DNA of 64,000 bases from Candidatus Poribacteria bacterium. GTDB lineage: Bacteria; Poribacteria; WGA-4E; WGA-3G. The translations under genes and the position numbers were made by a program. Positions 52,884-61,733 of this stretch are shown one piece after another; within the stretch, counting starts at the first letter, position 1; every line of letters starts with the position of its first letter. The stretch covers positions 1 to 64,000 of the forward strand of contig JAJEET010000091.1 in NCBI GenBank assembly GCA_022820835.1, written 5' to 3'. The notes below the pieces were generated by a model. The model ran no database searches and was not told the origin of the DNA. It worked only from the letters and a program-made list of their open reading frames with translations.

Positions 52884-54713
52884 ATGACGCGCGGCAAGAC
52901 GCACTCGCCGGAAAGGAGTCCTACCATACGTAGTCTACTCGGTCTCAAGAAATATGTCATTCGGTATCGGTACGCCATTATCTCGAGTTTCTTCCTCGTG
53001 ATTGTAACAAACTTGCTCCTGCTGATTAATCCGAGGATCCTCAAGATGATTTTTGATGAGCTGGAGCGGGCGTGGAGAAACCAATACGACCCAACTTACG
53101 TGGGTCCAAGTTTTACGGTGTCTCCGGAACGGATCCTCTTTTTTGCGCTGCTTATTTTTGGAGTCGCGCTCGTTGGTGGGATTCTGCGCTTCGTCCAACG
53201 GCACACCATCCAAGGTGTCGCGCGACAGATGGAGTTTCACCTTCGCGCTGACTTCTTCCTCCATCTTCAAAAACTCTCCGCTGCGTATTACGATAACGTC
53301 CGCACAGGTGATCTGATGACGCGCGCAACGAGCGATCTAAACGCCATCAGAATGGTCCTGAGTAGTGCCGTGATGTATACCGCCGATGCGACAGTATTTT
53401 TTGGACTTGCACTCATCATCATGCTCCGTATTGATGCGACTTTGACCGTTGTCGCACTCCTGCCCTATCCAGTGCTCGCTGTCTTGATTCGTTTCCTTGG
53501 GAAACGGTTACATGCCCGATATGAGAAAATCCAAGAAGGGTTCTCAACGTTAAACACAAAAGTTCAAGAGAATTTGTCCGGTGTCCGTGTTGTTAAGGCG
53601 TATACACTTGAGGCGAGTGAAATTGAACACTTCCAAGCATTGAATGGAGAATTTGTGGACCGTAACCAGCAGCAGATCCGATTGATGACGTTCTTTTTTC
53701 CGCTCTTCCGTTTTTTGCCCGGTATAGGGCGTGTCGTTCTGCTTTGGATGGGTGGGCTCCATGTGATTCAAGGTCAAATTACGCTCGGGGATTTCGTTGC
53801 GTTTAACGCTTACCTCTTAATGCTTGTCCGCCCGATGATCACGCTCGGTTTCATTGTCAACACCTTTGAACGCGGCGCAGCGTCTATGGGACGCATCCAA
53901 GCGATTCTTGATGAAAAACCGGAAATCTCCGATGGTGAGCAGGTGAAATGGGGGATCAGAGATATTGAAGGTGAGATCGAATTTAGAGATCTTAATTTTG
54001 CGTATCCGGATGGAACGCCGGTGCTTAAGGACATCAACCTCAAAATTGAACGCGGTAAGACACTCGCGATTGTCGGCGGGACGGGGTCCGGGAAATCTAC
54101 ACTTGTTAATTTGATTCCACGCATCCGTCAAGCAGAACGCGGCACAGTTTTTGTAGACGGTATAGATATTCAGGATATACCGCTGAAAGTTCTCCGCTCC
54201 AATATTGGGGTCGTCGAGCAGGAACCGTTTCTTTTTTCCGACTATTTGCAAAACAACATCGCCTACGGTCTCGAAACACCAGATGAAAAACAGATAAAAG
54301 ATGCAGCGCACACCGCGGATCTTCTCCAACAGATTGAGGAGTTCCCCAACGGGCTGGAGACCTTCCTCGGCGAACGTGGGATGACAATTTCAGGCGGGCA
54401 ACGCCAACGGACTGCGCTTGCGCGAGCGATTATTATTAAGCCGAAAATCCTGATCCTTGACGATGCATTCGCAAATGTGGATACGCAAACGGAAGACACG
54501 ATTCTCAGTCGGCTTGCAGAAATTATGAAGGATCGGACGACAATCCTGATTTCGCATCGTATCTCTACCGTCAAGGATGCCGATCACATCGTTGTGCTTG
54601 ATGAGGGCAGCATTGTTGAAACAGGTACGCACGAACAACTCGTCGAACAAAACGGGATTTACGCTGGTATCTACGAAACACAACTCCTACAAGAAGAACT
54701 TGAGGAACTGTAA
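52884..54713 (+). CDS. ABC exporter half, degenerate ATP site (heterodimer partner 1)
   Basis: 609 residues from the ATG at 52884, which has no clear Shine-Dalgarno site; a strong AAAGGAG at 52912-52918 is followed 7 nt later by an in-frame ATA (52926). Six-helix transmembrane domain (about 28-320), then the nucleotide-binding domain: Walker A GGTGSGKST, signature ISGGQRQR, Walker B ILILDDAFANVD. The residue after the Walker B Asp is Asp rather than the catalytic Glu, as in the non-canonical half of heterodimeric exporters such as BmrC/D. The partner follows 18 bp downstream. Substrate unknown. Confidence 0.93.
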   Translation: MTRGKTHSPERSPTIRSLLGLKKYVIRYRYAIISSFFLVIVTNLLLLINPRILKMIFDELERAWRNQYDPTYVGPSFTVSPERILFFALLIFGVALVGGILRFVQRHTIQGVARQMEFHLRADFFLHLQKLSAAYYDNVRTGDLMTRATSDLNAIRMVLSSAVMYTADATVFFGLALIIMLRIDATLTVVALLPYPVLAVLIRFLGKRLHARYEKIQEGFSTLNTKVQENLSGVRVVKAYTLEASEIEHFQALNGEFVDRNQQQIRLMTFFFPLFRFLPGIGRVVLLWMGGLHVIQGQITLGDFVAFNAYLLMLVRPMITLGFIVNTFERGAASMGRIQAILDEKPEISDGEQVKWGIRDIEGEIEFRDLNFAYPDGTPVLKDINLKIERGKTLAIVGGTGSGKSTLVNLIPRIRQAERGTVFVDGIDIQDIPLKVLRSNIGVVEQEPFLFSDYLQNNIAYGLETPDEKQIKDAAHTADLLQQIEEFPNGLETFLGERGMTISGGQRQRTALARAIIIKPKILILDDAFANVDTQTEDTILSRLAEIMKDRTTILISHRISTVKDADHIVVLDEGSIVETGTHEQLVEQNGIYAGIYETQLLQEELEEL

Positions 54714-54731
54714 TGAAGGGGGAATCCACCT

Positions 54732-56543
54732 ATGTTTGGCATGGGCAGCGACCTATACGAATATAGCGATGAGGAACAAGACTTGGGGAAAGTCTATGAC
54801 CGGGTGTTGATGAAACGCCTGCTTGCGTACCTCAAACCGTACAAATTCCAGCTGCTCATCATCGGATTTCTCATGCTGGGGAATGCGCTCGCGCGCTTAG
54901 CCGGACCGTTCCTGATGCAGCGTGCGATTGACAACCACATTACCCCTGGTACATTAGAGGGGTTAAGCACAATTGCGATTTTCTTCGTGTTGGCATTGGT
55001 CGGCGAGTTCGTGTTTAGCTACTTTGAAGAGTTTCGCACGCAGATGATTGGGCAACACGTGATGCACGATCTCCGTCAGGTGCTTTTTTCCCATTTACAA
55101 CGTTTGGACGTACAATTCTTTGATAAAAATCCGGTCGGCAGATTGATGACCCGCGTTATGGGCGATGTTCAAGTCCTTAACGAACTCTTTGCCTCCGGTG
55201 TGATTACTGTTTTCGCGAACCTAATCAACATTTTAGGAATTATTGTGGTGATGCTCCTCTATAATTGGAAGCTTGCACTCGTGACGTTCACCGTGCTCCC
55301 GATTATCTTCGGCGCGACGCTCGTTTACCAGATCTATTCGCGTCGCGCGTTTCGCGAACAACGTAAGCAGCTTGCGCGTATCAACGCCTTTTTGCAGGAA
55401 AACATCGTCGGGATGACGACGATGAAGTTATTTGCACAAGAACGCCGGAGCCATCTCCGGTTTAATGAACGTAACCGGCGATACCTCGCTGCGAACCTGA
55501 AAAGTATCTTCTATTTTTCGCTATTTCACCCGCTCATCGAAGTAACCGCTTCTCTCGCGACCGCCGTAATTATCTGGTATGGCGGCGGACAGGTTGTGCA
55601 AAACGCGTTGACTTTCGGGGTCCTTGTAGCATTTATCGGTTATGCCGAGCGATTCTTCTGGCCCATCCGTGAGTTAAGCGAAAAGTATACTATCTTCCAA
55701 AACGCGATGGCATCTTCGGAACGCATCTTCCAACTGCTCGACACGCAACCGTCTATCATTTCCACGGCACCTAAAAAGGGGACGGAAGGGCTGAAAGGTG
55801 AGATCGAATTCAAAAACGTCTGGTTCGCCTACAATGACGATGACTATGTGCTGCGGGATGTCTCATTCAAGGTGAAACCGGGTGAGAAAGTCGCACTCGT
55901 AGGTCACACCGGTGCTGGGAAGACCTCTATTATCAATCTGCTCTGTCGATTCTATGAAATCAATAAAGGACAAATCTTGATTGACGGTGTTGACATCCGA
56001 GAGATGAACTTAGAGGACCTACGCGGTGCGATCAGTATTGTGCAACAGAATATCTTCCTCTTTTCTGATTCAATTGAGCGGAATATCACGCTCGGGAATC
56101 CGTCGATCTCACCGGAACAGGTGCAGTACGCTTCAAAAAATGTGCATTTAGACCGGTTCGTGCAGAAGATGCCGGATGTCTACGGCACGGAAATCAAAGA
56201 AGATGGTGCAGGGTTATCTGTTGGGCAGAAACAGTTGGTCGCCTTTGCACGTGCGTTAGCCTCGGATCCGAATATCCTTATCCTTGACGAAGCGACTTCA
56301 AGCGTTGACACTGAAACCGAAATCCTGATTGAAGATGCGGTAAGCCGGCTGATGGAAAATCGGACCTCCGTGGTCATTGCACATCGGCTCTCGACGATCC
56401 AAAATGCGGATAAGATTATTGTCATGCATCGCGGCGAAATCCGTGAAACCGGCACGCATAACGAGTTGTTACAACAGGGGGGCATCTATTATCGGTTGTA
56501 TCAGCTGCAGTATAAAGGACAGGAAACAAAGAAGCGTTTGTAG
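54732..56543 (+). CDS. ABC exporter half, catalytic ATP site (heterodimer partner 2)
   Basis: 603 residues; GGGGGAA precedes the ATG. Six membrane helices (about 38-340) then the nucleotide-binding domain: Walker A GHTGAGKTS, signature LSVGQKQL (LSVGQ in place of LSGGQ), Walker B LILDEATSSVD with the catalytic Glu, and AHRLSTI with the switch His. The pairing with partner 1, where the Glu is Asp and the signature is ISGGQ, is the usual arrangement of one complete and one degenerate ATP site. Probably exports a lipid, peptide or drug; no clue in neighbours. Confidence 0.94.
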   Translation: MFGMGSDLYEYSDEEQDLGKVYDRVLMKRLLAYLKPYKFQLLIIGFLMLGNALARLAGPFLMQRAIDNHITPGTLEGLSTIAIFFVLALVGEFVFSYFEEFRTQMIGQHVMHDLRQVLFSHLQRLDVQFFDKNPVGRLMTRVMGDVQVLNELFASGVITVFANLINILGIIVVMLLYNWKLALVTFTVLPIIFGATLVYQIYSRRAFREQRKQLARINAFLQENIVGMTTMKLFAQERRSHLRFNERNRRYLAANLKSIFYFSLFHPLIEVTASLATAVIIWYGGGQVVQNALTFGVLVAFIGYAERFFWPIRELSEKYTIFQNAMASSERIFQLLDTQPSIISTAPKKGTEGLKGEIEFKNVWFAYNDDDYVLRDVSFKVKPGEKVALVGHTGAGKTSIINLLCRFYEINKGQILIDGVDIREMNLEDLRGAISIVQQNIFLFSDSIERNITLGNPSISPEQVQYASKNVHLDRFVQKMPDVYGTEIKEDGAGLSVGQKQLVAFARALASDPNILILDEATSSVDTETEILIEDAVSRLMENRTSVVIAHRLSTIQNADKIIVMHRGEIRETGTHNELLQQGGIYYRLYQLQYKGQETKKRL

Positions 56544-56566
56544 AAGGATAAGCGAGAGGGACGGTT

Positions 56567-57169
56567 TCACTCTGTTTCAGGATTGAAAATATCACCCTCT
56601 TTGCGATAGTTGTTAATCCATCTATCCCAATCCGCAGAACCCCTTTTTACTCTTATTCCGTACTCTATAGTTTTATTTTCTTTTAAAGCTTTTGGAGTTC
56701 CATGTGCGGGAGTAGCTTTCAACCTTTCCATTTCTAACATCATTTCTGCGTGTGTTAAAACAAATGTGGTCGCCCTATCATCAGAGATTGACTGAATAAT
56801 GTAATCACAATCCTGCCACGGTCTAATTTGAAGAATATTAACGGAATTATTCTGATTGTCGCCAGAGCTTTTATACTCATAGTATCTGCCGTTCTTTTTA
56901 AAATCCCCTCTATCTTCATTTCTTTTCACTCTCTCACAACCATGCTTTTTTATGAAATAGTTTTCCCACAGAGGACTCCTTGATTGTGTGGACAGAACGC
57001 TACTTATTTTGTAAAAGTCTTGTTCAGAAATTTCTTGTTCAAAGGTTAAATCAATTAATTCATCCTTAACACTTTCCACACTTTCCTTTAACCTCCTACT
57101 TTTATCTATGCTGTCTAAGATGACACGTATCGTTTTCTTTACTTCTATCCGGTTCATAATATTTGGCAT
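56567..57169 (-). CDS. Type II restriction endonuclease candidate
   Basis: 200 residues from the ATG at 57169, 8 bp after the methyltransferase stop. A PD-(D/E)xK-like site: Asp of RGDFKKNGRYYEYKSSGDN with Glu-Tyr-Lys about ten residues later. Upstream, SVLSTQSRSPLWENYFIKKHG is consistent with a small type II nuclease, but no known enzyme could be identified. Directly follows the DNA adenine methyltransferase gene, the usual layout of a restriction-modification pair. Convergent with the ABC exporter gene (24 bp apart). Confidence 0.72.
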   Translation of the reverse strand: MPNIMNRIEVKKTIRVILDSIDKSRRLKESVESVKDELIDLTFEQEISEQDFYKISSVLSTQSRSPLWENYFIKKHGCERVKRNEDRGDFKKNGRYYEYKSSGDNQNNSVNILQIRPWQDCDYIIQSISDDRATTFVLTHAEMMLEMERLKATPAHGTPKALKENKTIEYGIRVKRGSADWDRWINNYRKEGDIFNPETE

Positions 57170-57176
57170 GTTTAAC

Positions 57177-58037
57177 CTAAAGAAGATCAAACAAGTTCCC
57201 CTGACTTTCTTCAGTTCTATTTGGTTCATGGCATTTTATATACTGCTCCAAAAATTCAAATTTTGTTAGCCAATACACACCGCCATTTGCGCAAGAATTT
57301 CCACTCCAATCAACTGCTTTGATTCTGGATATTAAATCTTCTACTGGAATTTTGGATTTAAGAAAATATCCTCGATTGTTGGGTGTCGGCGTTTTTGTGA
57401 TTCTTCTTGGGGAAGCACCAAACACAAATATGTCAAAATCGTCTTTATTGGAGAATTCAAAATCATTCGTTTCTGTGTAGGCATTCGGATTAACTCTTAA
57501 ATCTTTGCCTTCTGATTTATCAAAAATGAAGAAACTTGCAGGCACATGGTATGCCTTTCCTTCCAGTGTAAAACAATCCCTCCCTAATTCAGTGATGGAG
57601 ACGATTCTCCAATTATACGGCAATATTTTTTGCCGTGTATGTTTTCTATAAACATCTGGTAAAATAAAAGCAATTGTTTGGACATTCCTAAATGAGAGGG
57701 CATGCGATATAAATTTTGAGGATAACTTTTGATATTGACCAAACGGCGGGTTCCCTATAACCAATACGCGCTTGTACATTTCACTAATATTGTAATGGAA
57801 CCAGTCGCCTTTGATAATTGCATCATGTTGCGGATCAATATCAATGCCTATCTTGGTGTCATGTTCGATATTTTTATAGAAAGCACCATCCCCCGCAGAT
57901 GGTTCTATCACACAATCATAACTGTAAGGTAATTTATTGACTTCATCTAAACACCTTTTGACGACTTCCTGTTTCGTGTAGAATTTATCAAGAATTCTAC
58001 TGCTGTTCTTGTGTTTTTTTCTCCAAACGTGAGCCAT
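57177..58037 (-). CDS. DNA N6-adenine methyltransferase of a restriction-modification pair
   Basis: 286 residues. SAM motif I VIEPSAGDGAFY and motif IV VIGNPPFGQYQ identify an N6-adenine methyltransferase (NPPF). A target-recognition part follows, with PASFFIFDKSEGKDLRVNPN, and the protein ends near LFDLL. It is upstream of the restriction nuclease gene with an 8-bp gap. A second methyltransferase of a different class is further upstream, so this locus may have two modification enzymes. Confidence 0.87.
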   Translation of the reverse strand: MAHVWRKKHKNSSRILDKFYTKQEVVKRCLDEVNKLPYSYDCVIEPSAGDGAFYKNIEHDTKIGIDIDPQHDAIIKGDWFHYNISEMYKRVLVIGNPPFGQYQKLSSKFISHALSFRNVQTIAFILPDVYRKHTRQKILPYNWRIVSITELGRDCFTLEGKAYHVPASFFIFDKSEGKDLRVNPNAYTETNDFEFSNKDDFDIFVFGASPRRITKTPTPNNRGYFLKSKIPVEDLISRIKAVDWSGNSCANGGVYWLTKFEFLEQYIKCHEPNRTEESQGNLFDLL

Positions 58038-58089
58038 TCTTGTATCTCCTTATTTTTTATCGGCAAGATCCACAGATGGATATGTCTCC

Positions 58090-58179
58090 CTACTCCTCCG
58101 GTATTTCAAATACTACACCATCCGACTTTTTTTCGTAAAAAATAATTTTCACCTCTATCGATTCCGCTAAAGTTGGCAT
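58090..58179 (-). CDS. Possible 29-residue ORF overlapping the end of the N4/N6 methyltransferase gene
   Basis: On the minus strand ATG at 58179 opens MPTLAESIEVKIIFYEKKSD and ends at a TAG about 30 codons later. It overlaps the final 13 bp of the 385-residue methyltransferase in another frame. It has a plausible start but no known family. It may be a decayed small gene or chance. Confidence 0.22.
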   Translation of the reverse strand: MPTLAESIEVKIIFYEKKSDGVVFEIPEE

Positions 58180-59297
58180 GGCATCATAGGTGCTGGGTTT
58201 GATAGAATACGCTTCACCATAGATTCTGAGGCGTGCTTGAAATCCCAATCTTGCGGTTCCGTTGAATATACAACTTCAAAGCTATTATCTCCATACCCTT
58301 GGATCTCTTTTAGGGTATTCAATAGAATAAACTGCTCTTGGCTCGTCACCACCGGACAACCGTAATACTTGTTTGTATATTTTAACGCTCCCGAATTTTG
58401 GATCCTGTTTTCGACAAACGCATAATGTCTTAGCAACCTATCGTGCAAATAACCGTTTGAAAAATCGACGATATGGTGTGCAATCGGACAAATAACTTGT
58501 TGAAAACTCTGGTCTATCTCGACACCAATACTGTTGCGCCCTGAGGTCATCGCAGCTGCAGTCGTGGTGCCGGTGCCCAGAAACGGATCAAGTATTACAT
58601 CGCCTTTCACGGAATACATATTGATCAGTCGATACGCCAAGTCGAATGGAAATGCTGCGCTCCGCAATCGCGACATCGCCTTGGGGAGTTTCTGACCTGC
58701 TCCTTTGATGTCTGTCCAAACATCCGAATACCAGATATTCCGCTCTTCCCAGAACAGTCCACTTTCACGTCTATTTTCTTTTTCGGCTTCCGTTTTAAAT
58801 TCTCTTTTCGATCCTTTCCTGACGATTAAAATGTACTCGTGTTCCAGCGTCACATAAGCTCCTGCAGGCAGCATACCCGATCCCATAAATTTGTTCGGGG
58901 TGTTTGCCTGTTTTCGCCAAAGAATATCAGGTAATGCTGAGAACCCGATATTTAAAAGGTGTGTCAAGACTCTCGCGTGGTTCGGATACAAACAAAAGTT
59001 ACCGTTTACTGTCCTTGTTGCATCCCCTATGTTAATGCACGCAAATCTGCCATCCTTTAAAACCCTGAACACTTCATCCCATACAGCGTCAAGAATCTCG
59101 TGCATCAGCGCATACGCCTGCATCCCATCGCCATATACTAACGCATCCTGAATCTCTGGGTTCTGATGACTAAACATTTCATCCCACATCTCAATCATGG
59201 GGTATGGCGGTGAGGTAACGACAAGGTCAACGCTTTCTGAAGGAATTTCTTTCAAATCTCGTGCGTCTTGAAAAAGGATATTGTGAGTAGTTTTCAT
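58167..59297 (-). CDS. DNA methyltransferase (N4-cytosine/N6-adenine, beta class)
   Basis: 376 residues from the ATG at 59297; a GTG at 59324 would add nine residues. Motif IV TSPPYPMIEMWDEMF comes early and motif I DPFLGTGTTTAAAM follows later, the order of the beta-class methyltransferases. The S-P-P-Y tetrapeptide is most often N4-cytosine but can be N6-adenine. The target-recognition region lies between them. It is upstream of the adenine methyltransferase and nuclease genes. Confidence 0.88.
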   Translation of the reverse strand: MKTTHNILFQDARDLKEIPSESVDLVVTSPPYPMIEMWDEMFSHQNPEIQDALVYGDGMQAYALMHEILDAVWDEVFRVLKDGRFACINIGDATRTVNGNFCLYPNHARVLTHLLNIGFSALPDILWRKQANTPNKFMGSGMLPAGAYVTLEHEYILIVRKGSKREFKTEAEKENRRESGLFWEERNIWYSDVWTDIKGAGQKLPKAMSRLRSAAFPFDLAYRLINMYSVKGDVILDPFLGTGTTTAAAMTSGRNSIGVEIDQSFQQVICPIAHHIVDFSNGYLHDRLLRHYAFVENRIQNSGALKYTNKYYGCPVVTSQEQFILLNTLKEIQGYGDNSFEVVYSTEPQDWDFKHASESMVKRILSNPAPMMPCQL

Positions 59298-59327
59298 ATT
59301 GATCCGTTCTGATGGTATCTTCACCTA

Positions 59328-59741
59328 TCAGAGGATTTTTATTCTCCATTCCCCGTCGTGTGCCGGATTATAAATCAATCCATTTTCTATATCAACACAG
59401 AGGTCAAGTGCTTCTAAGATCATGTGTCCAACGAGGGCAGGTGCATCCTCAGGCAGGTCTGTTACTTTGATCGAGTCACTTCGTTCCAAGACGGTATATT
59501 GCACCTCTGAATAAATGGTGCGTTCCGCGATGCCGTTTGCGGTTTGCGCCCTTGTTGTTCGGAGCGGAGTGAGTCCAAGTTTTTCAACGAGTGATTTGGG
59601 TAAACAGAGACCTGTTGCACCCGTATCGACGAGCGCATCCTCAATAGTCAGTTTGCGTACATCTTTAGGGGCAATAACGCCTGCTTCTGCTAAATGCAAA
59701 TCCTTTAGATTTTCGAGTTCAATGCGGGTTGTATGTTCCAT
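59328..59741 (-). CDS. Retropepsin-like aspartic protease family protein
   Basis: 137 residues. Clan AA single-domain protease: the catalytic motif ALVDTGATGLCLPKSLVEKLGL (DTGA at about 37-40) and the later hydrophobic-Gly segment ALVGHMILEALDLCVD, which matches the Gly-x-x-x-L of the family. Such small proteins occur widely and must dimerise to be active. Ends 3 bp before the GTG of the methyltransferase gene, so it may be co-transcribed with the restriction-modification genes. Confidence 0.85.
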   Translation of the reverse strand: MEHTTRIELENLKDLHLAEAGVIAPKDVRKLTIEDALVDTGATGLCLPKSLVEKLGLTPLRTTRAQTANGIAERTIYSEVQYTVLERSDSIKVTDLPEDAPALVGHMILEALDLCVDIENGLIYNPAHDGEWRIKIL

Positions 59742-59804
59742 TTTTTTTCTCCTTCATTTTCTGAATTGTAGCATAAATTTGGACTGAATGTCAAGCAGCT
59801 TACA

Positions 59805-61733
59805 TCAATGCCACACAATGTACGTCGGCATTTGCAGCGCCAACCCGATGAGGCTCCAAACGCATCCAAGCGTATAGTCCCCCAAGATTAACCCTAAGAA
59901 GAACGGCACGGCTTGCCGATAGAGTTTCACACCGCCGAGTTTCAGTATAATCGCTTTCGCCAGCCAACTGAGGAAGATCGGAAACCACAAGCCCCCCATC
60001 CCTGTCCCGCTTACGAGTACATAGCCGCCGGGATGCAGGGGCCACCACAGAAACCGGATCTTCATAATCATCAGGAAAATCGTGAACAGGAAGCTGCTAC
60101 CGATAACACCGAGTTCCGGTCCGCTTGTCTCCCGTGGACTGACGAGCCATGTTTGCAGACGGTTGAAGGTCTCCCATCCCATATAAACGATCCAACCGCG
60201 CGCCTTGCTTCCCGCGCCCATATCGTAGAGGACATGTAGGTACGCCCAAAACGTTATCAGGATACCGAACACAATCGCCAAGATCATCCCGATAAGGAGC
60301 TGCCGATAGCCGATGCTGCTCCGCTCCGCCAAGCGGAACGCCTCCAATTCACTCGGTGTCGGATGTGCACGAAAGCAACGGACAAACGGATAGAGGAACG
60401 TTAAACCCGTGAGGTTACCTGCACCGAGTCGGCGTGTTCCGAGTGCAAGCACCATCGTCCGGCCGGGGTCAACGAAGATGAGTTGATGCAGTGGCGGTCC
60501 GATTTCAGCACGGATGCGCGTGATCCCGATAACCAACGGGAAATAGAAGAGAAAAAAGAGTCCGATTGCCCAGAAGGTCATCCCCATCTGATAACAGAAA
60601 AAGAACAGAAACAGCATCCCGACAGTGAATAGTCCTGCCGCAGTGCGATAGCGCATCGGTTCACCGGAATCGTCGGGATCGGTTTCACCTCGGCGTTGGG
60701 CGATGCCGAAAACTTTACGGATAATACGACCGTAGTGCCGTCGTCCCATCCACAACGGGATGCATCCGAACGCTATCCATGCCCCTGTCTGCTGTTCGAG
60801 GTGGTAGATGTTCCGTGCCCCAAACGCATCGGTTACAATCAGTTGGATGCGACTGAAAACCCAGAAGAACCAGCACGAAAATGAGAGATCCAACGGTGTA
60901 AAGAACATCAACCCGATGCTAAATGGATAGAAAGAGATACGAATCGGACCCATCGCGCTCCACGGTTTTGAACTGAATTGTCCGATCGTTTTGCCTTTGA
61001 TCGGTAGCGCTGGAATATCGGGGAACAAGTAGTTCAATCCGTTCAGCAATTCTGCCCCGCCTGCGAGTGCGAAACCGAGCCACATCCACGGCGAAGTAAA
61101 GAAGCGTTTCGGATTGCTCGTCAATGCTAAGGGAAGTTGGACAATCGGATAGTTCAGCCGCTCGTTTTCTGTCCACTGTTTTCGGAGAAAAACCGTTACC
61201 GCCAGCAAGGTCAGCCAGAGCGCAATCACAAAACTGGACCAAGAGAGCACCGGTGGTAGCCATGCGTTTAGCGTAGCAGAATTGTAGAGCGTCGAATCGC
61301 CGTTGTAGAATCCCTCCAAGATACGCGGACTTTTGACAGCGATCCAACTCGGGATGTGATGTCCAAAAAGCGGGATCCATTCATTCTCTGGTGATGCAAA
61401 CTGGAAAGTATGGGCGAGAACAGGGATGAGGTACCCCATCATCGTGTGTCCACTGATCGTCGTCAACATCACGACCATCACGTAGATAGTTTGTAAATCG
61501 GCTTGCGACATCGCCAGCCGGGGCATAAATCGCTGGAGCAAGAGGTTGACAAGCACAAAGACCAAGAGCGTAAAAACAGCGTTAAAGAACAGGGAGGCGA
61601 TCGTCAACTGTGTTGAGTGCCATACCTCTGTTCCCATCAGGCACCAGTAGCTATTGAAAGCGACGAGTATCAATCCAATCAGTAGAATATGCGGTTTAAC
61701 GATGTTCTGCTTCCCGTTTCCGTTGGTTTCCAT
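59805..61733 (-). CDS. DUF6785-type multi-pass membrane protein, copy 2
   Basis: 642 residues. AGGAG lies 6 nt before the ATG at 61733, which is inside the 3' end of the phosphopantothenate synthetase gene (38-bp overlap). About a dozen hydrophobic helices. Family marks: LRKQWTENERLNYPIVQLPLAL, FASPENEWIPLFGHHIPSW, FYPFSIGLMFFTPLDLSFSC and FRAHPTPSELEAFRLAERSSIGYRQLLIGM. The protein is very close to copy 3 and more distant from copy 1. Function unknown. Confidence 0.85.
   Translation of the reverse strand: METNGNGKQNIVKPHILLIGLILVAFNSYWCLMGTEVWHSTQLTIASLFFNAVFTLLVFVLVNLLLQRFMPRLAMSQADLQTIYVMVVMLTTISGHTMMGYLIPVLAHTFQFASPENEWIPLFGHHIPSWIAVKSPRILEGFYNGDSTLYNSATLNAWLPPVLSWSSFVIALWLTLLAVTVFLRKQWTENERLNYPIVQLPLALTSNPKRFFTSPWMWLGFALAGGAELLNGLNYLFPDIPALPIKGKTIGQFSSKPWSAMGPIRISFYPFSIGLMFFTPLDLSFSCWFFWVFSRIQLIVTDAFGARNIYHLEQQTGAWIAFGCIPLWMGRRHYGRIIRKVFGIAQRRGETDPDDSGEPMRYRTAAGLFTVGMLFLFFFCYQMGMTFWAIGLFFLFYFPLVIGITRIRAEIGPPLHQLIFVDPGRTMVLALGTRRLGAGNLTGLTFLYPFVRCFRAHPTPSELEAFRLAERSSIGYRQLLIGMILAIVFGILITFWAYLHVLYDMGAGSKARGWIVYMGWETFNRLQTWLVSPRETSGPELGVIGSSFLFTIFLMIMKIRFLWWPLHPGGYVLVSGTGMGGLWFPIFLSWLAKAIILKLGGVKLYRQAVPFFLGLILGDYTLGCVWSLIGLALQMPTYIVWH

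Noticed and set aside
52664..52933. Open frame through the GCGAGC repeats before the ABC exporter
   Set aside because: It consists of repeat-derived codons with no homology and overlaps the exporter start.
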